From F23-B02 sp963590435 (GTDB lineage Bacteria; Bacillota; Clostridia; Oscillospirales; Oscillospiraceae), in assembly GCA_963590435.1 (NCBI GenBank), contig CAVAPG010000030.1:1-18536 (forward strand): a stretch of 18,536 nucleotides of DNA, written 5' to 3'. Under the pieces are notes generated by a model. The model did no database searches and had not been told where the DNA came from. It worked only from the letters and a program-made list of their open reading frames with translations. Both the position numbers and the translations under genes were made by a program. The number at the start of each line of letters is the position of its first letter. The stretch's first letter is position 1. Shown here one piece after another: positions 14,865-18,536 of the stretch.

Positions 14865-15092
14865 TTATTGCATTCCGGCTTTATATCCCTCACCCCGGGT
14901 CCACATGGAGTCGAGAATCGGCTTGAGACTTCTGCCGAGCTCTGTAAGAGAATTCAAAACCCCATCGTCAAGAGCCGGTACGGCGAGGCGACAAACCCCA
15001 TCTTCGAGGTGTTCTGTCTTGAAAACGCGCATGGTGTCATTGCCGATTTTTCCGGCAATCCGCCGTATGAATTCTGACATTGAAAATCGGCG
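14865..15092 (-). pseudogene. Relic of an HxlR-family winged-helix regulator
   Basis: On the minus strand the translation contains RRFSMSEFIRRIAGKI, NDTMRV, PALDD and SLTELGRSLKPILDSMW followed by GEGYK, ending at TAA (14867-14865). The last stretch is the typical C-terminal helix of HxlR regulators (YSLTELGRSLxPxLDxMxxWGExY), and the order of the other pieces fits the DNA-binding half. The N-terminal half, with the usual conserved Cys and the GGKW segment, is absent: upstream residues do not match and the region is instead occupied by a promoter and a hairpin. Local indels also blur the wing. HxlR genes often sit divergently beside MFS exporters, which fits the MFS gene at 15221. This is most likely a truncated, non-functional regulator. 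Confidence 0.6.
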
Positions 15093-15108
15093 AAAAATCT
15101 GATATAAT
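15080..15108 (+). promoter_or_regulatory. Sigma-A promoter upstream of the MFS gene
   Basis: TTGAAA (15080-15085), a 17-nt spacer and TATAAT (15103-15108). The predicted start near 15115 lies directly before the hairpin at 15117. It overlaps the edge of the HxlR relic on the other strand. Confidence 0.75.
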
Positions 15109-15116
15109 TTAACTAC

Positions 15117-15173
15117 AGCGTGTGGCAATTCTGCGTAAATCCGGTTGCAGAAGGCCGCACGCTTATTTTTTTT
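15117..15173 (+). terminator. Strong intrinsic terminator or attenuator in the MFS leader
   Basis: A 10-bp outer stem with one G-U wobble (15117-15126 with 15154-15163) and a 6-bp inner stem (TTCTGC 15129-15134 with GCAGAA 15147-15152) are followed by eight T's (15166-15173). It stands between a good promoter and the MFS start codon, so it would end a transcript of about 60 nt unless bypassed. Confidence 0.8.
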
Positions 15174-15220
15174 ATAACTTTTTATAGAAAAGGACAAATA
15201 AAGAAGAGAGGTTTCAGTCA

Positions 15221-16396
15221 ATGAACGGAAAAATCAGGCTCAAGCCGCTGGCGGCGAGCATACTTTCACTGTCGCTGCTGACGGTCATGGCAGGAGCGGC
15301 GGTCGCACCCGCATTGGAGGTCATACGGGAGCATTTTTCAGAGGCGAGCAAGCTTGAAATTCAGCTTATCGTCTCCATGCCGGCGCTGTTTATAGTTATA
15401 ACGAATATGTTTTTCGGCAAACTTACCGAGCGTTTCGGCGCACGGTCGCTTACGATGCTCGGTCTTGTGCTGTACACCGTCGGCGGTGCGGCGGCCGGAC
15501 TGTTTGATTCAATACGGGCGGTGCTTATCATGCGTGCGCTTGTCGGTGTAGGTGTCGGCATCATCATGCCGCTGTCCACGGGCCTTCTGACCTATTACTT
15601 TCCGCCGGAGAGCCGCGAGGGACTCATGGGGCTGTCATCGGCGGCAAACCAGCTTGGCGGCGTAGTCGCAACTCTGCTTGCAGGTGTGCTGGCGAACATT
15701 AGCTGGCGGCTGAGCTTTGCGGTTTATCTCATGGGACTGATAAGCATAGTTCTATGCTTCGTTTTCATGCCCAACGACCGCATCCGGAACAGTGCTCAGA
15801 ATAAAGAAGCAGTCTGCCTCGGCGATATTTGGCGCAGGAATTGGATGCATGTTGTGTGCATATTCCTGCTCATGACGATATTCTTCATCTACCCCGCAAA
15901 TTTTGCGATAGTGACCGCGGCCGAGGGCACCGTGCCCATAAGCCTGTGCGCCGTTATCATGGCAGGCTGCGACCTCATCGCATTCGGCGGCGGGCTGGCC
16001 TTTGTATGGGTCAAGCGCATCAGCGGGAGATTTGCAAAGCTCGTTGCGCCGACGCTGTTTCTGCTCGGCTATTGCCTGCTGGCCTTTGTCGGCGGCTGGG
16101 TCGGGGCGCTTGCGGGTTCTGCGCTCATAGGCTTTTCAAACGGCGTGGGAATTCCGTACATCATCTCGACAGCTTCGGCCAACGAGGGTAAGGCGGCCGC
16201 GACGACCGTGATGCCGATGATATCGGCGGCGATGTACCTTGCACAGTTTTTAAGCCCGTTTCTGCTGTCACTGGTGTCCGGCATCGGCTCTGCGCCGGTA
16301 AAGCTTCCGTATTACCTCGCCGTTGCGGTGAGCATCATATACTTCATTTTCAGCCTGTTCGGCACCGGGTCATTTTCATCTGAGCACGCGAAATAA
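15221..16396 (+). CDS. Major facilitator superfamily transporter
   Basis: A 391-residue membrane protein with about twelve hydrophobic helices and a central cytoplasmic loop near residues 186-205 (MPNDRIRNSAQNKEA), the normal MFS layout. Motif A is visible between helices 2 and 3 (GKLTERFGARSL, 66-77), and RALVGVGVGIIMPLSTG (105-121) fits helix 4. AGAGAGG lies 9 nt before the ATG. It is probably a proton-driven exporter of small molecules: the size, motif A and remains of an HxlR regulator upstream all recall drug or organic-compound efflux, but import of a nitrile or acid used by the next gene is equally possible. The 80-bp gap to the nitrilase gene contains a possible promoter, so co-transcription is uncertain. 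Confidence 0.85.
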   Translation: MNGKIRLKPLAASILSLSLLTVMAGAAVAPALEVIREHFSEASKLEIQLIVSMPALFIVITNMFFGKLTERFGARSLTMLGLVLYTVGGAAAGLFDSIRAVLIMRALVGVGVGIIMPLSTGLLTYYFPPESREGLMGLSSAANQLGGVVATLLAGVLANISWRLSFAVYLMGLISIVLCFVFMPNDRIRNSAQNKEAVCLGDIWRRNWMHVVCIFLLMTIFFIYPANFAIVTAAEGTVPISLCAVIMAGCDLIAFGGGLAFVWVKRISGRFAKLVAPTLFLLGYCLLAFVGGWVGALAGSALIGFSNGVGIPYIISTASANEGKAAATTVMPMISAAMYLAQFLSPFLLSLVSGIGSAPVKLPYYLAVAVSIIYFIFSLFGTGSFSSEHAK

Positions 16397-16402
16397 TGTC
16401 CC

Positions 16403-16431
16403 TCGACAAATTGATTATCAGGTGGTATCAT
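16403..16431 (+). promoter_or_regulatory. Possible sigma-A promoter of the nitrilase gene
   Basis: TCGACA (16403-16408), a 17-nt spacer and TATCAT (16426-16431), each one base off consensus, starting 7 bp after the MFS stop. Predicted start near 16438, about 40 nt before the nitrilase ATG. Confidence 0.45.
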
Positions 16432-16476
16432 TTGAACAAATAAAGCGAAAATGGAAATCACAGAGGGAGCGAATTT

Positions 16477-17397
16477 ATGAAAGACTTAAAAAATACGTGT
16501 AAAATCGCGCTGGTGCAGGCAGAGCCTGTGATGTTTGACAAGGCCGCGTCGCTTGAAAAGGCGCTTGGATATATCAAAGAGGCGGCAGGTCAGAAGGCGG
16601 AACTGATTGTGTTTCCGGAGCTGTTTATTCCGGGATACCCTGTCGGGATGAATTTCGGCTTCAGCGTAGGCAAACGAAGCGAGGACGGGCGAAAGGACTG
16701 GAAGAGATATTACGATGCATCCGTCATTGCAGGAGGGGAGGAGTTCCGGAAGCTTGCCGATGCGGCGGTCGAAGCAGGGGCATATATCAGCCTCGGCTTT
16801 TCCGAGAAAGACGCCGTCAGCGGAACGCTTTACAACAGCAATGTCATTTTTGAGCCGGACGGGTCATATAAGATACACAGAAAATTAAAGCCGACAGGCT
16901 CTGAGCGCGTTGTATGGGGAGACGCAAACAAGGATTACTTCCCCGTGACCGAAACGCCATGGGGACCGATCGGCAGCATGATCTGCTGGGAAAGCTATAT
17001 GCCGCTTGCCCGCGTTGCGCTGTATCAGAAGGGAATTACAATTTACCTTTCACCCAACACCAATGACAATCCGGAGTGGCAGGCGACCATTCAGCACATT
17101 GCAATCGAGGGAAAATGTTTCTTCGTCAACGCCGATATGCTTATCAGGCGCAGCTCGTATCCCACGGACCTGTGCGAGTATAATACAGTTTCGAAGCTTC
17201 CCGAATTTGTGTGCAGAGGGGGAAGCTGCATCATCGACCCGTATGGGCATTATCTGACAGAGCCGGTCTGGGATGAGGAAACCGTCATCTATGCGGAGCT
17301 TGATATGAATCTGCCGATTGCCTGCAAAATGGAGCACGATGCAATCGGACATTATGCCCGTCCGGATGTGCTTGAACTGAAGGTCAATGACAAATAA
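16477..17397 (+). CDS. Nitrilase (branch 1 carbon-nitrogen hydrolase)
   Basis: A soluble 306-residue enzyme with the whole catalytic triad of the nitrilase superfamily: Glu48 in FPELFIPGYP, Lys136 in HRKLKPTGSER and Cys170 in MICWESYMPLAR. The HRKLxPTxxERVVWG segment and NPEWQATIQHIAIEGKCFFVN are characteristic of true nitrilases, which hydrolyse an organic nitrile or cyanide to a carboxylate and ammonia, rather than of omega-amidases or biotinidase-like members. The length is at the short end for branch 1 because the C-terminal tail is brief. AGGGAG sits about 8 nt before ATG. It lies between an MFS transporter and a metallo-hydrolase, suggesting uptake or efflux and breakdown of a small nitrogenous compound; the substrate is unknown. 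Confidence 0.85.
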   Translation: MKDLKNTCKIALVQAEPVMFDKAASLEKALGYIKEAAGQKAELIVFPELFIPGYPVGMNFGFSVGKRSEDGRKDWKRYYDASVIAGGEEFRKLADAAVEAGAYISLGFSEKDAVSGTLYNSNVIFEPDGSYKIHRKLKPTGSERVVWGDANKDYFPVTETPWGPIGSMICWESYMPLARVALYQKGITIYLSPNTNDNPEWQATIQHIAIEGKCFFVNADMLIRRSSYPTDLCEYNTVSKLPEFVCRGGSCIIDPYGHYLTEPVWDEETVIYAELDMNLPIACKMEHDAIGHYARPDVLELKVNDK

Positions 17398-17422
17398 ATT
17401 TTGATATTGGGCATATAATGTC

Positions 17423-17451
17423 TTGACTTGTTCACGATACAATCATAAAAT
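17423..17451 (+). promoter_or_regulatory. Sigma-A promoter of the metallo-hydrolase gene
   Basis: TTGACT (17423-17428), a 17-nt spacer and TAAAAT (17446-17451). The start near 17458 gives an unusually long leader of about 140 nt rich in hairpins. Confidence 0.65.
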
Positions 17452-17460
17452 AGGCGTAGC

Positions 17461-17536
17461 GGCACATATAAGTGCCGACTGCAGGAAAGCCGCATAAAGC
17501 GGCTTTCCTAAAGCAGAGCGGTTAGCAGAAGCTAAC
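17461..17536 (+). promoter_or_regulatory. Three tandem hairpins in the leader of the metallo-hydrolase gene
   Basis: GGCAC/GTGCC (17461-17476), AGGAAAGCCGC/GCGGCTTTCCT (17483-17509, 11-bp perfect stem, ATAAA loop) and GTTAGC/GCTAAC (17521-17536, AGAA loop). None has a T-run, so this is a structured 5' leader rather than a simple terminator. No known riboswitch family is recognised. Confidence 0.5.
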
Positions 17537-17598
17537 TGCGCTTGAGATTACTCGGCTTCGGGGAAACTGTCGGACTATCGGAAAGGGAGCGAAGATAT

Positions 17599-18465
17599 AT
17601 GTCGAAGAAAGCGACGGAATTTCAAAGAAGGGCAATGAGCGCGTTCTATCGCGGCAAGGGAATTTTCAAGCCGCTGAATACGGGCCGGATTGATGACAAT
17701 GTCGCCTGTGTCAGGGAATGGGTCGCGAATGTTTTCTTTTACCGCAAGGGCGATGCGACTGTGATGATTGACGCGGGCTATAACTATGACCGCCTTGAGG
17801 AAAAGATGGGCTGGCTCGGAATTGACCCGAAAAGCATTCAGCACATTCTCATTACCCATCAGGACACCGACCATGTCGGCGCCGTGGAAGATGACAGCCC
17901 GGGGCTTTTCAGAAACGCAAAGCTGTATATCGGCGAGGTAGAAAACCGTTATCTGACGGGCGAGGCTTCGCGCAAGGTACTGCACGGGATATATAAACTC
18001 CCGAAGGTGACGATTCCAAACGAAAAGGTTCTGCTCAAAGACGGCGATGTTTTGGACATTGACGGTATCCGCATCGAATGTCTTTTAGTTCCCGGACACA
18101 CATGGGGACATATGATCTATCTTATAGACGATAAATACCTATTCACCGGCGATACGATCTGGCTCGGTGCCGACGGCGGATACAGCTTTATCTCATCGCT
18201 TGCAGAGGATAATGAGACTGCCGTAAAGTCACTTGCCGGGCTGGAGGAAAAGCTGCGCTCACGCTCGCTCAAGCCCGTAATTCTCACGGGACACACTGGC
18301 TGGACCGATAATTTGGAGTTTGCCTTTGCCCATAGAGACAAGCTCTGCTCGGTTTATAAGAAAAAGGCTCACGACCCGGATGTGCCGTATGACGCGTACG
18401 ATGAATCGGATGATACCGAGCAAAACTCAAAGAGCGGCTTTCTGCCCGGTGTCGGCAGAAAATAA
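17599..18465 (+). CDS. Metallo-beta-lactamase-fold hydrolase
   Basis: A soluble 288-residue hydrolase from the ATG at 17599, chosen over an upstream in-frame TTG at 17542 because AAGGGAG (17583-17589) is well placed and the upstream codons show no domain. Metal-site motifs: ILITHQDTDHVG (His87, Asp89, Asp91, His92), VPGHTWGHMIYL (His167), LFTGDTIW (Asp185) and TGHTGW (His232). The first motif is HxDxDH rather than the usual HxHxDH, so one zinc ligand is changed. MIDAGYN (56-62) precedes it, as is normal for the fold. The acidic tail (about 258-275, DPDVPYDAYDESDDTE) is not part of the core. It may be a thioesterase, lactonase or other hydrolase; the substrate is not clear. It follows the nitrilase gene by about 200 bp with its own promoter. 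Confidence 0.85.
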   Translation: MSKKATEFQRRAMSAFYRGKGIFKPLNTGRIDDNVACVREWVANVFFYRKGDATVMIDAGYNYDRLEEKMGWLGIDPKSIQHILITHQDTDHVGAVEDDSPGLFRNAKLYIGEVENRYLTGEASRKVLHGIYKLPKVTIPNEKVLLKDGDVLDIDGIRIECLLVPGHTWGHMIYLIDDKYLFTGDTIWLGADGGYSFISSLAEDNETAVKSLAGLEEKLRSRSLKPVILTGHTGWTDNLEFAFAHRDKLCSVYKKKAHDPDVPYDAYDESDDTEQNSKSGFLPGVGRK

Positions 18466-18484
18466 GAGAAAAGAGGCAAATATC

Positions 18485-18536
18485 ATGCTGAAATACGGAA
18501 TTCTTGCAAAAGGAATTGAAACGATGTGCTTCAAGC
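18485..18536 (+). CDS. Start of a further gene (partial)
   Basis: ATG at 18485, with AGAGG about 10 nt upstream and only 19 bp after the metallo-hydrolase stop, opens a frame that runs to the window edge (17 codons, beginning MLKYGILAKGIETMCFK). The tight spacing suggests co-transcription with the metallo-hydrolase. The product is not recognisable from so little sequence. Confidence 0.6.
   Translation, partial: MLKYGILAKGIETMCFK

Larger units (their letters stand above)
14614..15220. other. 607-bp gap with promoters, a regulator relic and a hairpin leader
   Basis: No intact gene is supported here. From left to right it holds a promoter framed by inverted repeats (14683-14733), a relic of an HxlR-family regulator on the minus strand (14865-15092), a second promoter (15080-15108) and a strong terminator-like hairpin (15117-15173). 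A short minus-strand open frame at about 14600-14710 (containing LKERHIDGNYLIRCAPWLGM) has no good start and is not recognised. Confidence 0.7.

Noticed and set aside
14806..15102. 98-codon plus-strand open frame in the acyltransferase-MFS gap
   Set aside because: It is antisense to the HxlR relic, its translation looks random, and the conserved signal is on the minus strand.
17542..17598. TTG at 17542 as start of the metallo-hydrolase
   Set aside because: No Shine-Dalgarno precedes it and the extra residues match no domain; ATG 17599 has AAGGGAG at good spacing.

Overview
The window looks like a chromosomal segment from a Gram-positive, low-to-moderate GC anaerobe of class Clostridia, most likely an Oscillospiraceae/Ruminococcaceae-type gut bacterium. 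The reasons are cohesin and dockerin modules, BspA-type leucine-rich repeats and InlB/Flg_new-type repeats on surface proteins, an LCAC lipobox on the solute-binding protein, strong AGGAGG-type ribosome binding sites and textbook sigma-A promoters with 17-nt spacers. The assignment is inferred from gene content; there is no rRNA or other marker gene here. No tRNA, CRISPR array, transposase or phage integrase was seen.

Layout. (1) 1-5660, plus strand: a cell-surface block with the tail of one cohesin-like protein, a small membrane-anchored cohesin-like protein, and a 1585-residue secreted protein with a cohesin, an internal dockerin made of two almost identical copies, InlB-type repeats, a long Ser/Thr/Asn-rich region, leucine-rich repeats and a Trp-rich C-terminal domain. 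(2) 5871-10225, minus strand: a TRAP carboxylate transporter in the order dctM-dctP-dctQ, followed by a LarA-family nickel-dependent racemase/epimerase. (3) 10226-10637: a divergent regulatory region. (4) 10638-13325, plus strand: one 895-residue protein fusing a complete MOFRL-type glycerate 2-kinase to a full-length enolase-like domain. (5) 13564-14613: an acyltransferase-3 membrane protein with an internal G8 tract. (6) 14614-15220: a decayed regulatory gap with a relic of an HxlR-family regulator and a promoter followed directly by a terminator. (7) 15221 to the end, plus strand: an MFS transporter, a nitrilase, a metallo-beta-lactamase-fold hydrolase and the start of one more gene.

How the genes may work together. 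The central block reads as a two-operon catabolic island: the TRAP system would import a small hydroxycarboxylate, the LarA homologue would invert its hydroxyl-bearing carbon, and the kinase half of the fusion would phosphorylate it. A glycerate 2-kinase makes 2-phosphoglycerate, which is exactly the substrate of enolase, so the fusion suggests channelling from glycerate to phosphoenolpyruvate. However, the enolase half keeps its metal ligands and the two active-site lysines but lacks the residues matching His159, Glu211 and His373 of classical enolase. It may therefore catalyse a different step on a related phosphorylated hydroxyacid. This fusion and its transporter/racemase neighbourhood are the most interesting part of the window. 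The shared palindromic half-site in both divergent promoters suggests that one regulator controls both operons.
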